This document shows positions 11,092-23,061 of a stretch of DNA of 64,000 nucleotides, piece by piece. Both the position numbers and the translations under genes were made by a program. A model generated the notes under the pieces. That model was given only the letters and a program-made list of their open reading frames with translations, ran no database searches and was not told where the DNA came from. The stretch spans positions 42,278,001-42,342,000 of the forward strand of contig JARKIP010000010.1 of NCBI GenBank assembly GCA_029990175.1, in the 5' to 3' direction. Positions within the stretch are counted from its first letter, which is position 1. Every line of letters starts with the position of its first letter. This DNA comes from Petunia secreta. Lineage: Eukaryota; Streptophyta; Magnoliopsida; Solanales; Solanaceae.

Positions 11092-11395
11092 TTAGAGCTT
11101 AGATTTTTTTTTTTGTTCACTTTGTTGTTGATGAACTGTACGTATAGGACTTTGATGTATGTATGTATAACTCTATATATGTTTTTTAATGTATATATAT
11201 AGTTAGTCAAAAGTCCTGATCGAGATTTTATTGAACCAGCAGAAACAATGGTTGAGTCACTTCCAATGTAAGTGGAAGCAAGACCTGGTTGAGGAACTAT
11301 GAGTAGTTATTTTAGTACGTACTGGTAGTATTTTGTTTTCTTTTGCCTTATTGAAATTCAGTGTATGTATTTCTTTTATTAGCCCCATTTTGTGC
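11092..11395. other. SAUR 3' flank
   Basis: An AT-rich probable 3' UTR and downstream region with a T-run and repeated GTATGTAT. No gene was seen. Confidence 0.5.
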
Positions 11396-11397
11396 TA

Positions 11398-11656
11398 CTC
11401 GCTCTGTTCCATTTTGTTTGTCATAGTTACTTTTTCGAGAGTCAAACTTCTTAAATTTGATCGTAGATTAAAATATAAAATCTTTAACTTTTCTTAAACA
11501 AAATTTACATATTTGAAAACTACATGAAAAGTAATATAAGTCACAATAAATTACAACTCAAAATATATAAAAGATATATATAAAGATTATGGTCAAAGAT
11601 AAACTCGTTTGACTCTCAAAATTCGAACTACGACAAACAAAGTGGGACGGAGGGAG
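11398..11656. mobile_element. Stowaway-like MITE, 259 bp
   Basis: The right end reads GTGGGACGGAGGGAG, the reverse complement of the CTCCCTCCGTCCCAC Stowaway terminus. The left end CTCGCTCTGTTCCATTTTG is a decayed partner. Both are flanked by TA (11396-11397 and 11657-11658), the expected target duplication. The interior arms pair over much of their length (TTTGTTTGTCATAG against its inverse). Confidence 0.85.
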
Positions 11657-11809
11657 TATTATATTGCTTCTATAAAAGAAGTTGGATTTTGAAAATCGTC
11701 CGTCGTTAATTGTTCTATATTGATCTGTACAGCCAGATACAAATACGTCCTCCTCTAATTTGTCAGTGAAAAGATATTACTCCTCCCGTTCCAGTTGTAA
11801 AAGATATTA

Positions 11810-12019
11810 CTTCTCCCATTCCAGTTTATTTATCAACATTTCTCCATTAACCAATTATAAAAAGAAGGCTATACTTTCTAAATTTTGAAACAATTTAACT
11901 TCAAAATTTTTATTTATCTTTGATGCAATAATTTTAATTTAAATCATGACTCTTAAAAGTTTTTATTTTTTTTTAAAATTCCGTGTCCGTTCAAACTTCC
12001 ACATAGAATAGAAAGAAGA
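11810..12019. mobile_element. Second, decayed Stowaway-like MITE
   Basis: The left end CTTCTCCCATTCCAG and the right end ATAGAAAGAAGAAG are weakly inverted and flanked by TA. A partial duplicate of the left end lies immediately upstream at 11778-11800. Confidence 0.5.
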
Positions 12020-12898
12020 AGTAATTATAGTAAAGCACTGATTAAAACTTTTAACAAAATACTACTATGTTTACTATATATACATCTCTAAATATATATA
12101 ACCCGGAGTTGGGTTGTACCAACACTGCTTTATCTTGTTATACAATAGGCTATGTGAGGTGTACCATACACTTTTCCACATTTTATTGGTCATTAAATTT
12201 TTTGTACCCTTCCTTTTAACACGTGTATTTTTTTCCACTATTTGCATATGTTTTCTATAAAACTCATATTTATCTCTCACCAAGCTCAGAACCTCCCTCA
12301 CCAAGCTCAGAACCGGTAAGTTTCTTTACTTCTTTCTTCTTATTTTTCCATATTTTCATATTTGTTTTTTGTTATTGAGATTTATTACATTTTGGGTAAT
12401 TCTGATATGGGTATTTGTAGTTCTTCACAACTAAAATATGTTTTGTTCAGTGGGTCTTCCTGAGGAAAATTTGGGCGTTTCTTCAAATTGATGGAAATTT
12501 TTTGAACCACTTTTCAGTAAATTTTGGTTTTTTTGAGTTGTCGCGTGGTGAATTTTCAACGTGCATTGGAATGATTGTGCTAGTTTCGTCATGCATGTTT
12601 CTCGATTTTTTTGATTCTTCAGTTGAGTTTAGGCCTGTTCAGTTTGAATCAACAACTTTGATTTTTCTTTGCCAGTTTGTTTTGTGTATGAATCAACTTC
12701 TTCTAAATTTCTCGTACATTTGGATTGTTGTGGGTTTTAATTTCTCTCCATGCATATGAATATTTATCCTTCTTTAGTCACGTGTGTTTGAGATAGATAC
12801 TAAAACAAAAATATTCTGAATTGCATAGGTCAATCTGAACAAAGTGGTATCAAAGTATCGTGGAACAAAGGAGCAACATCAACCATATAATACCGGCT

Positions 12899-12994
12899 AT
12901 GCCTGATTGGACATGCAAAGTTCAAGTTGTTGATAAAAAGAAAGACGAAATTCCAGAATCTTTCTTAAGTGTTGCATTTGTAGTGCCACGTTAA
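12899..12994 (+). pseudogene. Short RPA-like fragment (tentative)
   Basis: A 31-codon frame begins MPDWTCKVQVVDKKKDE and stops at 12992-12994. The WTCKVQVVDK phrase recalls the start of replication protein A-like proteins that are common as fragments in Solanaceae repeats. The rest does not extend the match. It may be a relic exon or chance. Confidence 0.25.
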
Positions 12995-13414
12995 CTTCCT
13001 TCACTCTTCTCCATTTATCCACCTGGATCCGTTGTTTCAGATACTATCCTTCTTTTCTGCCAACATAATATACCTGATAATCATGTCGACTGATTCAAGT
13101 GCAGACAAATATGCAGTTCACTAGGGCTCTTTGGATCTAGCATCCGGTGAGTTTAATTTGCTAATTCGTTTCTCTTTATGTTCTTAAAATTTAGAGATTT
13201 TTTGTACCCATTTCAATGAATGCGATCATCTTGATTTTGAAGAGAATCAATTTTTTCCTTTTTTATTTGCGACTGCTATTACTATTTTCAGTTTCTTCTG
13301 CTTGGAGCTTTGGAATAAATTTCTTTTCAAAAGTTTGTAGCTTATTTCTTTAAAATTATTATCATTGAACTAAGATTCTTTTCATTTATCTACTGTGGGT
13401 TACTAGCTCTTGTC

Positions 13415-13672
13415 AATCAGACTAGAGAACTAGATTCTCCGTTGTTCAAGTGGTACTCTATGTGATGATATAGTTTCTCTGCTCATTCCAACCAGTATGT
13501 TCTTCATTAAGGTTTTTGAAAATGTTTGTGAACATGTTTGACAAATCAGACTAGAGAACTAGATTCTCCGTTGTTCATGTGGTACTCTATGTGATGGTAT
13601 AGTTTCTCTGCTCATTCCAACCAGTATGTTCTTCATTAAGGTTTTTGAAAATGTTTGTGAACATGTTTGACA
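13415..13672. repeat. 129-bp tandem duplication
   Basis: The unit 13415-13543 is repeated at 13544-13672 with only about two visible mismatches (CAAGTGG/CATGTGG and GATGATAT/GATGGTAT). The duplication is therefore recent. Confidence 0.95.
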
Positions 13673-14046
13673 AAGCTATTAAAGACTTCATGTTTGGAGT
13701 CATATATCATTGAAACCCATAGTCATCTTTGCTTAATGTACCCATTTTATGTGCTAAAAACTTAAAAACAGTGCACTTTCATGCCAAAGTTTGATAAACT
13801 GGGGTGAAGTAATTTAAGCTCGAGTTAGCCCGGTAAGTATGTAACAGAAATAAGCTTTGTAAGCAAGCTTTGCAGCTTACCAGAGCATGTGCCTCGCTTT
13901 GATACTGAGGCATTACCTTGTTCTAAGAATGTGAAATCTCTCAATCATGGGGTATGGAAAAACTATGAACAACATTTTCTCTTTATACTAAGGCATAAAG
14001 TAATCTTACTTTTCATCCGACTATCGCAATGTTTCACCTAATAAAA

Positions 14047-15565
14047 TGATAAAGTCGGCATTTTACCGACTTTGAGCCTTCCTTTATAGGAACTTTATGT
14101 GTTCTTAAGCTAATTTCACGACCAATTCTTATGTAATGTTGCGTGATTCCAGGTGCTACTTAGTTTAAGCGCTCGAGGCCAGAAAATGAGCGGAAAGAAC
14201 GCAAAAGAAGGCCGAGTCGAGTCGAAGTTGGAGTCATGCAAAATGGAACAAGTTTTCAAGGATTTGTGCGGCTCAGCACAATATTGTGCGATAGCACAAT
14301 GCTTAGCACAATGCTGAAAAAGACCCAATTGTGTGGTCAGCACAATATTGTGCGATAACACAATGCTCAGCACAATATTGTGCAATAGCACAATGAGCAT
14401 TGTGCGATAGCACAGTGCTTAGCACAAGAATGCAAAATCAAGTAGCAACTACTTCAAGTTTTCAAGGAATTGTGCGGCTCAGCACAATATTGTGCGATAG
14501 CACAATGCTCAGCACAATATTGTGCGATAGCATAATGCTTAGCACAATGCTGAACAAGACCCAATTGTGCGGTCAGCACAATATTGTGCGATCGCACAAC
14601 TGGGACGGAAGAAGACTTTTTGTGTACTTTTCTTAGGAGTATAAATAGGAAAGTGAGGTTTTATTACACTAACACTTACATTACAATTTACTCTATATTT
14701 TGGACGATTTTGGGAGCCAAGTTGGAGACTTAACATCAATTTTGTAAGCTTCTAATCTTGTAACTTTGAATCTTGATTCCATATATCAATTCAAACTTAT
14801 GTCCAACATGATTTCATCTTTTCATTACATCTTTATTACTATGATTCAAACCCTAAACTCATAACTAGGGGTGTAATTATGCTATTGTGATAGAAAATTA
14901 ATGGGTGTTGTTCTATTTCACTAACCATAACACAAATAACAATTATCCAACTCCCCATTACAATAACATCAAAATTCCAAAATCCATGATATTTGGGATT
15001 TCTTGTCTACATTGCTAGTTAAAGACTCGGAAGAGATTAACTAGTGTAGAATAGTGGAGTTGGCGAGGATTTGAATTGATAGGCTATTCATATAAGCTAA
15101 CTCATCTAAAAGGAGTTACGCTCGGAAGAGGTCTCCTTTCCGCGGGTCATTGAGTAGTGCTTCAAGCATTCAACTAAGGCTTTGACGAGCAGGTTGTGAA
15201 AGATCTCTCCTAGGCCGGAAGGATTCTAGAGATCACGATCGGAATGCTCGACCATAATTATACTTGTGTTGTGAAAGTGAAGTAAAGACACCCGTTAGTT
15301 GGAAATCACTATTAGTTGGTTGCACCCCTAGTCTAGTAATATCGAACAACTTACTCATTTAATTGCTTACGCTTTAGAATTAATCATAGTTTTCATCAAA
15401 CAAATCGTACTCTAGGACTCAATACTAAACCTCATTTGAATATCTATTTGCAACTCTCTCACTTGACGTGCTAGTTCCCTTGGGAAATCGACCCCGACTC
15501 ACATCGGGTATTATACTTTGACGATCGCCCTTCACTATTAATGGTGTAAAATTGAGCGTGGATCA
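14047..15565 (+). repeat. 5' LTR of the Athila element
   Basis: 1519 bp. It shares nearly all its sequence with 26903-28390. The U3 part carries an array of GCACAATATTGTGC palindromes (six exact copies between 14276 and 14590), followed by a TATA box at 14639. It is slightly longer than the 3' LTR because of copy-number differences in that array. Confidence 0.95.
14639..14650 (+). promoter_or_regulatory. LTR promoter TATA box
   Basis: GTATAAATAGGA lies just after the palindrome array; the identical box is at 27457-27468 in the 3' LTR. Confidence 0.7.
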
Positions 15566-15570
15566 AATTT

Positions 15571-15587
15571 TGGTGCCGTTGCCGGGG
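15571..15587 (+). promoter_or_regulatory. Athila primer-binding site
   Basis: TGGTGCCGTTGCCGGGG lies 5 nt after the LTR end. It matches the site at 31704 in the non-autonomous element except for one base (T for C at position 4). Confidence 0.85.
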
Positions 15588-15690
15588 AACTACGGTTTCA
15601 ATATTGAGTTGCATTAGTTATTCAAAGTTGTTTAGTTCGCTAGTCCTAGCATTTTACTTTGGTTTTGGTTTTACCTTGTGTAGGTGAAAC

Positions 15691-17900
15691 ATGGCTTATA
15701 GGAGAAATCGTAATCGGAACTTGCGGAACCCCAATTACAACCATTATTACAATCAACAACATGGGGATCCGCAAGGTTATGAAGAGAAATATGATGAAGA
15801 GTTCCACATAGAACTCAACCAAGAGGGCTATCCATTCCATGTTGAACAAGTGGACGAAGATGAGATACAAGAGGAAGCTAATGAGCCTCAAGTGGAGAAT
15901 GTGAACCCTCATGATGACAACCCTTTTGGCCAAGCAAATGCGGGGGTCCAAGCAAATGAAGAAGGAAATCTTGGAGGAAATGAAGGTGTTGCGGGTAATG
16001 CTAATCGGGGTGGCAACAATGCAAACCGAGGCGGTCGAGGTGTAAACCGTGGAGGTAGAGCAAATGTCAACCGAGGGGGCAATGCCAATAGAGTTAATGC
16101 TCGCAATGTCAACCGGAACCAAGAGTATGCTAGAGGTGCTCGGGACTATCAACAAGAGATGAGGGATTATGAAGATGGTGAAGAGATTGAAGAAGAAATT
16201 GATATGAATTGTTTTGCAAGTGCCATAGTTCCTCCTCCTATTCATGGCAATGCTAGTTTTAGCATCCCAAATGTAATTCTTCAAGGTCTTGAACAACATG
16301 GTTGCTTTGGTGGTACTAAGAATGAAGATGCAAATGATCACTTGAGAAATTTTGTGCAAACTTGTAATCTCTACAAGTCCGCAAGGGTATCGGAAGAATC
16401 ATTGAGGTTGAGAGTATTCCCTTACTCTCTCACCGGAAAAGCTAAAGATTGGTTGAACAAGTTGCCGAGAAACTCTATTTTCACTTGGCAAGAGTTGGTA
16501 AACAATTTCTAGGGAAGTTTTCACCAAACGGGAAGCAAGCGGCATTGAGAGATAAGATCTACATGTTTGAGCAAGAGGCATCCGATTCTTTGACCGAGGC
16601 TTGGGAGGCTTTCCAAGATAGGTTGCTCCGGTGTCCTAATCATGGTTTCAATGGGAACATGTTGTTGCAAAGCTTCTATCAAGGGTTGACAAAGATGAAC
16701 CAATCCGCCTTGGACACTTTGTGTGATGGTGTCACCATGGACAAGAGGTACGAAGAAGTGAAAGATATCCTAGACAAAGTGACCAAGAGATCTCAAGAAT
16801 GGCAATCAAGAGCTAAGAATCCGGGAAGAGAAGTTGGGATTAGTCCAAAGATGATGGAAAGATTTGAAGCCTAAGATGAGAAAATGGAAAGGATCTTGAC
16901 ATCGGTGGACCTCATGAACAAGAACTCAAAGGCCGATAGGGAAGCCAATGAAAAGAAGTTGCACAAGGTGGAAACTATCCACACCACAAATGCCGGCCAT
17001 CAGGTGGCCCCAATGGGTTATATGACTCCCGGAGGTGTTCCTATGTCCCTTCTCCAACATGGGCAAGAGGGATACTATCCGGAACAATGCTACCATTTGT
17101 AAGATGGGGAAGAAGTACATTATGTGGGTAACTACCAAGGGCAAAAAGGGTATGATCAAGGTGGTTATCAAAGACCTTATCAACAACCCTACCAACAACC
17201 ATATTAACAAGCCTACCAACAACAAGGGCAATGGAGGCCGAGTCAAGGAAGAGGTAATTGGAGTAGCAACCAAGAGGGGAGAGGAGCCGGTTCTTCTCAA
17301 CAATATGCTCCAAGACCTCCATTTAAGCAAAATGATCAAGAGACAAAGGCTCCCACCAAATTGGAAGAAATGATGAGTCAAATGCTTCAAAATCAACAAG
17401 GCTACTCCGGAGACATGGAAGACATGAAGCAAACTATGACATCACATTCCACATCCATCAAAGAACTTGAGTCACAAATGAGCCAACTCGCATATCAAGT
17501 CAATCAAAGGCCGCAAGGAGCATTACTAAGTGATACGGTAGTGAATCCTAAAAGAGGCGGTAAAGACCAAGTGATGGCGATCAAAACTCAAAGTGGCAAG
17601 ACATATGAAGATCCAAAAGCCATGAGTAATGATGATGCGGAGTTGAGAATGCAAGATGATCATGTGGGTGCCGAGTGGAATGATAATGAAGCTATTGGAG
17701 AGGAGATGGTCCAACATGAAAAAGAGAGGCAAGGTGATGTGTTTGTGCAAGACAATGATGATGATGTTCAAGAGATTCCCAAGCCTACGTCCCAAAACAC
17801 CACTACCCAAAAAGCTAAACCAAAGAACACTCCACCACCCAAAGAAAGCCTTTCCATTCCAAGCTCCATTCCCAAAATTCCCCTTCCATTCCCACAAAAG
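15691..17900 (+). pseudogene. gag: Athila gag (capsid/nucleocapsid), broken
   Basis: The start MAYRRNRNRNLRNPNYNHYY follows GTAGGTGAAACATGG. An acidic region and an Asn/Gly/Arg-rich repeat (NRGGNNANRGGRGVNRGG, about residues 108-140) precede the retrotransposon gag core, recognisable from LRLRVFPYSLTGKAKDWLNK at about residue 250. The frame is lost by an apparent one-base deletion in a T run near 16507 and continues one frame over. In-frame stops then sit at 16872, 17100 and near 17204. The tail is Gln/Tyr-rich and ends in a coiled-coil-like EEMMSQMLQNQQG region. Gag packages element RNA into virus-like particles (family knowledge). This copy cannot make a full product without correction. Confidence 0.9.
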
Positions 17901-18743
17901 AGTAACAAGCAAAGAGAAATCACACATGCCAAGAAGATATGGGAGAAAATTGCAAGCACATCAATCAACATTCTGTTGGTTTATGCATTGGGACAAATGC
18001 CCAACATTGCTAAATTCATGAAAGACTTGGTGACCAAGAAGACATATGGAGATTTCGAGACAATCAAGGTGACTCATCAAGTGAGTGCAATTGTGTCAAA
18101 ACACATAGCTCCAAAGATGGAAGATCCCAGAGCTTTCACCATTCCCTGAACAATTGGTGGAAGGCACTTCAAGAAAGCTTTATGTGACCTAGGTGCAAGT
18201 ATCAACTTAATGCCATATGCGGTGTACAAGACATTGGACACCAAGGCACCTAGACCAACAACCGTGAATTTACAAATAGCCGATCGCTCAATGAAAAGCC
18301 CAATTGGAATTATTGACAATGTGTTGGTGAAGGTAGACAAATTCGTCTTCCCGGCGGATTTTTTTATTCTTGATTGCCCCGTGGATTATGAAGTACCTAT
18401 CATTCTTGGGAGACCATTCTTGGCAACCGGAAGAGCTCTTTGTGATGTGGAGAGAGGTGAACTTACTTTTAGGTTCAATGGGGAGAATGCCGTATTTCAT
18501 ATTTGCAAGGCCTTGAAGCAACCAATGGACAATGATGCGACTTATTCTTATGTCGATGTCGTGGTCGATGCCTTAGTAGAAAATGAGAGTGTCTTAGCTA
18601 GTCAAGAGGACCCGTTGGCGGCGGTAATTTGGGATATGGATGTGGAAAATGAAGAGAGTGTAGCGGAGGTAGTGAAGGCATTGGAAGGCTTGGGATCAAA
18701 ACCCTATGTACCTAAAAAGCTATCCCTAGATCTTGAAAACTGA
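17901..18743 (+). pseudogene. Athila aspartic protease region, broken
   Basis: The region follows gag in the same frame. The catalytic motif is LCDLGASINLMP (about 18183-18218), the Leu-containing variant usual in Athila. Downstream VPIILGRPFLATGRALCDVE is the typical second protease motif. A TGA at 18147-18149 separates it from gag and another TGA closes the frame at 18741. The enzyme would cleave the gag-pol polyprotein. The active-site Asp is retained. Confidence 0.88.
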
Positions 18744-18812
18744 GAAACACCACCAACAAAACCATCCATTGAAGAACCTCCGAAACTTGAATTAAAAATC
18801 TTACCATCCCAT

Positions 18813-20551
18813 TTGAGATACACTTTTCTTTGTCCCAACTCCACTCTACCCATAATCATCTCATCTCACTTAACCAAAACTCAAGAATCTCAACTTGTTG
18901 AAGTAGTGAAGAGGAGGATTAAGGCTATAGGATGGACCTTGGCGGATATAAGGGGAATTGATCCGGGGGTATGCACTCATAAGATCTTGCTTGAAGAAGG
19001 GTGTCGGCCAAGTGTAGAACACCAAAGGAGGTTGAATCCTCCTATGCAAGAGGTAGTGAAGAAAGAAATCATCAAATGGCTAGATGCGGATATGATAGTT
19101 CCATTGTCCGATAGCAAGTGGGTGTCACCCGTGCAATGTGTGCCCAAGAAGGGGGTATGACGGTGATTCTAAATGACAAGGGTGAGTTCATTGCAACTAG
19201 ACCCGTAACCGGATGGAGAGTGTGTATGGATTATCGAAAGCTCAACACCGCTACATGGAAGGATCATTTTCCTTTGCCATTCATTGGTCAAATGCTTGAT
19301 CGGTTGGCGGGTCGTGCTTACTATTGTTTCTTGGATGGGTACTCCGGCTATAACCAAATATCCATTGAGGCCGAGGATCAAGACAAGACCATTTTCACTT
19401 GTCCCTATGGCACCTTTGCATTCCGCAAAATGCCATTTGGTCTTTGTAATGCCCCCGCCACATTCCAAAGGTGCATGCTAGCTCTTTTCCACGACATGGT
19501 GGAGAATTTCCTTGAGGTGTTCATGGATGATTTCTCGGTAGTTGTAGATTCATTCGATGATTGCTTGTCTAATTTGGAGACAGTGCTAGAAAGATGTGAA
19601 GAAATGAGGCTTGTTCTTAATTGGGAAAAATGCCACTTCTTAGTCCAAGAAGGCATCGTGTTGGGGCACAAAGTTTCTAAAAAGGGGATCGAGGTGTACC
19701 GAGCAAAAATAGAAGCGATTTCAAAGCATCCACCTCCAATGACCGTGAAAGGTGTCCGAAGCTTCTTGGGACATTCGGGATTTTATCGCCGCTTCATTAA
19801 AGACTTCTCCAAAATTGTGAATCCGATGTGCAAATTGTTGGAGAAGGATGCCAAGTTTGTTTTTGACAAGGCGTACTTAGAAGCCTTTGAAGAGATAAAG
19901 AAGAAGCTAACCACCGCACCAATCATTGTGAGTCCAAATTGGGAGCTTCCATTCGAACTCATGTGTGACGCTAGCGACATGGCTTTAGGAGCCGTGCTAG
20001 GTCAAAGGGTGGAGAAGATATTTCATCCTATCTACTACGCAAGTAAAACGATGAATGGGGCTCAAATGAATTACACGGTGATGGGGAAAGAGCTTCTAGC
20101 AATAGTTTTTGCCTTTGAGAAATTCTGAGCATACTTGGTGTGGTCGAGAACAATTGTCCATACCGACTACTCTGCTATCCGGTACTTGATGGCAAAGAAA
20201 GATTCCAAGGTAAGACTCATTCATTGGGTGTTACTCCTTCAAGAGTTTGACATTGAGGTGATAGACAGAAAGGGGACCGAGAACCAAGTGGCGGATCATT
20301 TGTCATGGTTAGAGGAGGAAGGTCGCCCGAAAGAAGAAGTGGAGATAAATGATATATTTCCGGATGAAAGGATCTTGGCCGTGTCTTGGGAACCAATCCC
20401 TTGGTATGACGACTTAGCCAATTTCATAGTTGGGGGAGTCTACCCCGAAGACTTCACGTTCTATCAAAAGAAGAAGTTGGCAAAAGATGCAAGATTCTAT
20501 TATTGGGATGAGCCCTATCTCTTTAGGGTATGTGTTGATAGAATCATCTGA
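18813..20551 (+). pseudogene. pol: Athila reverse transcriptase and RNase H, broken
   Basis: The RT begins near ILLEEGCRPSVEHQRRLNPP (about 18985). It shifts frame at a G run near 19150, just after VSPVQCVPKKG, and continues as GWRVCMDYRKLNTATWKDHF. The catalytic box is EVFMDDFSV (19515-19540), with both Asp present. The LGHKVSKKGIEV and RRFIKDFSKIVNPM motifs are standard. RNase H begins with LPFELMCDASDMALGAVLGQ. A TGA at 20126-20128 interrupts it, and the tail RKGTENQVADHLSWLE runs to another TGA at 20549-20551. Several stops look like CGA to TGA changes. Confidence 0.92.
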
Positions 20552-20584
20552 CGATGTGTTGCCGAGTCCGAGCAAGAGGTCATT

Positions 20585-21690
20585 ATGAACGGGTGTCATT
20601 CTTCGCCTTACGGAGGACATCATGGTGGAGTTAGGACGGCGGCTAAGGTGCTACAATGTGGCTTCTTTTGGCCAACCATGCACAAGGATGCCCATGCTTG
20701 GGTCAAGAGTTATAATCAATGCCAACGGATGGGGGGAATTTCGAGAAAGCATGAAATGCCAATAAATCCCATTGTGGAGGTTGAATTGTTTGATGTATGG
20801 GGGATTGACTTCATGGGACCCTTTGTGAGCTCATATGGAAACAAATACATTTTGGTGGCGGTTGACTTTGTGTCTAAGTGGGTGGAACCGGTTGCGCTCC
20901 CCAACAATGACGCCAAGAGTGTATTGAGTTTCTTGAAAAAGAACATCTTTTCAAGATTTGGGACTCCAAGGGCTATCATTAGTGATGGTGGGAGTCATTT
21001 TTGCAACCGTGCCTTCTCGAATCTCCTTCAAAAATATGGAGTGAAACACAAGGTTGCAACTCCCTACCACCCCCAAACAAGTGGCCAAGTCGAGGTGTCG
21101 AACCGGGAAGTAAAGAACATTCTTGCCAAAATGGCTAATGCAAATAGAATTGATTGGGCAAGAAAGCTTGATGAAGCTCTATGGGCTTACCGAACCGCGT
21201 ACAAAACTCCAATTGGGATGTCTCCATTCAAGTTAGTGTTCGGAAAAGCTTGCCATTTACCGGTGGAACTTGAACACAAAGCCCTATGGGCATTGAAGAA
21301 ATTGAACATGGATTGGGATGATGCCGCCAATGCAAGAATCTCAAATTTGCATGAGCTTGATGAATTCCGGTTCCTAGCCTATGAGAATGCAATGATCTAT
21401 AAGGAGAAAATGAAAATGCTCCATGATTCTAGGATTTGGAACCGGACGTTCAAAGAAGGAGATGTCGTGCTGTTGTTCGACACTCGCTTGAAGCTATTCC
21501 CGGGCAAGCTCAAGTCCACGTGGAAGGGACCTTTTAAGGTGGTAGGAGTTACTCTTTATGGTTCCATTGATTTGCAATCGAAAGAAGGCGGAAGAACTTT
21601 CCGGGTCAATGGCATAGAGTGAAGCACTACTTGGGATGCGACGCCGAAGTTGGTGAAGTGGCGTGCATCTACCTTGACGAACCTTGAGAA
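20585..21690 (+). pseudogene. Athila integrase, near-intact core
   Basis: The frame opens with the zinc-binding HHCC remnant (SSPYGGHHGGVRTAAKVLQ ... QCQRMGG). It continues through the catalytic core: Asp in DVWGIDFMGPF, Asp in AIISDGGSHFCN, Glu in TSGQVEVSNREV, so the DDE triad is present. The C-terminal region includes HLPVELEHKALWAL and a LFPGKLKSTWKGPFKV DNA-binding part. The frame ends early at 21622 through an indel; the expected KHYLG tail is readable in the neighbouring frame to about 21688. Integrase inserts the cDNA into host DNA. Confidence 0.92.
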
Positions 21691-21699
21691 AACAAAACC

Positions 21700-21751
21700 A
21701 AAACCGTCATGCCGCGACATTAAATTAGGCGCTTCTTGGGAGGCAACCCAT
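21700..21751 (+). promoter_or_regulatory. Conserved post-integrase structured motif (Athila copy)
   Basis: GTCATGCCGCGAC, then GCGCTTCTTGGGAGGCAACC. Two small hairpins are possible, GTC/GAC and TGGG/CCCA. Nearly the same text occurs at 32815-32862 in the pol-less element, where the stems are longer. See findings. Confidence 0.6.
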
Positions 21752-23056
21752 GTTTAAATTCATGCACGTTTTGTAGATATATTGTGATGCTCCTCACTTG
21801 TTCTTGAGTGGATGGTGTTTGTAGGTGTAAAGATGATCAAAAGTGAAGAAAAGGGTCCAATTGTGGCTTAAGGAATGGGATTGTGCGGAGTCGTGCTCAA
21901 AAGTGCAAGCTAAGAATGATTAAAAAAAAGGAAAAAAGTGAGAAGGCACAACATTGTGCTACCTAGCACAATTGTTATGAGGACACTGCATGAAAGTGGA
22001 CAATTGTGCGGGTCAGCACAATTTTTTGCGACCACACAATCCGTCAACCAGCATCGCACAAGCAGCTATGTCACTTGTGCGGCACCGCACAACATTGTGC
22101 GGTCGCACAAAGTGACGGGTAAGGGGAAATTTTGTCCACTTAGGTAAGTATAAGTTCAAAACACTTCTCTTCTTCCTCATTTCAACAAACACACACAAAG
22201 AAAGAGAGGGAACTTCACACACACCACAAAACACACATTCAATCCTACCCACTTCAAGGATCGATCCAACATCATCAAATCTGGTATGTTTTCTCATCTC
22301 TATCTTATGTTAATTCAAGTGATTTCCTCCTAGCATTGAAGAAAACAAATGGGTCGAGTTAAATCATCCATAGGACCCAATGGGTTCAACCCAAACTTGG
22401 GTTACAATCGATCATGGTGAAGTCTGAGTAACCTATGAATCATGTGAACCCTAACCCATAATCCCAATTCTTAGTTAACAAGAAAAGAAATTTGAACAAA
22501 TTGAAAATGGGATTGGGGTTACTTCTTGAGTAGAAATTAGTGTGAACCACTGCTTTGAGTGTGTGAGAGAGTGTCCCAATTGAGAAAATCAAAAGATAGT
22601 TGAACCTCGGATTAATAAAGCGCGATCACAAATTGTTCAATTTTTGAACATTGTGCGGACCACACAAAATTGTGCGGACCACACAAAATTGTGCGGACCG
22701 CACAATGTGGTCTCACAAAAGCACTAAATAATCTACTATTTTTCTTGCAATTATACGGTACCGCACAAAATTGTGCGGTCCGCACAATTTGAAATTTCTG
22801 CTTCGCACAATGCATCCAGGTGTACTGCCTCTTTTTCACAGATTGTGCAGTACCGCACAGTATATTGTGCGGTCCGCACAATTGTCTATCCAAAGGCATT
22901 TTTTGTCACTTTTTGGTAGGATTTTCCCATGTAAATATTATTATTCCTCGTTGTTTTTAACTGTGTTTAGGGTTGTTTAACTAGTATAATTCACGTAATA
23001 TAGAATGTATATATTAAATGTTTGTTTTAGACTATTTTTTTCTATTTTTCTTTTAG
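21752..23056 (+). other. Non-coding spacer of Athila with palindrome arrays
   Basis: Between pol and the third ORF lie two clusters (about 21950-22115 and 22640-22885) of TTGTGCGG/CCGCACAA inverted repeats, for example TTGTGCGGTCCGCACAA. The spacer ends in a T-rich tract and TTTTAG, a good 3' splice site. ORFs here are repeat by-products. Confidence 0.6.
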
Positions 23057-23061
23057 GTCTC

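Larger units (their letters stand above)
12020..14046. other. Host tract with exon-like scraps, upstream of the Athila insertion
   Basis: A 21-bp tandem duplication (CTCACCAAGCTCAGAACC core) lies at about 12274-12314 and ends at a good donor, ACCG/GTAAGTTTC (12316). An acceptor GCATAG lies near 12831 and another donor, ATCCG/GTGAGTTT, near 13146. These could belong to a disrupted transcription unit. The ORF at 12502-12759 falls in the putative intron and has no domain. Confidence 0.35.

Noticed and set aside
12502..12759. 85-residue ORF with hydrophobic stretches
   Set aside because: It lies in a T-rich putative intron and has no family resemblance; hydrophobicity follows from T-rich codons.
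12838..12875. Copia primer-binding site (TGGTATCAAAG) in the host tract
   Set aside because: No LTR end or coding region accompanies it; it is probably chance.
15646..16359. 237-residue minus-strand ORF opposite Athila gag
   Set aside because: It is the shadow of the sense gag frame; the sense translation has clear gag motifs.
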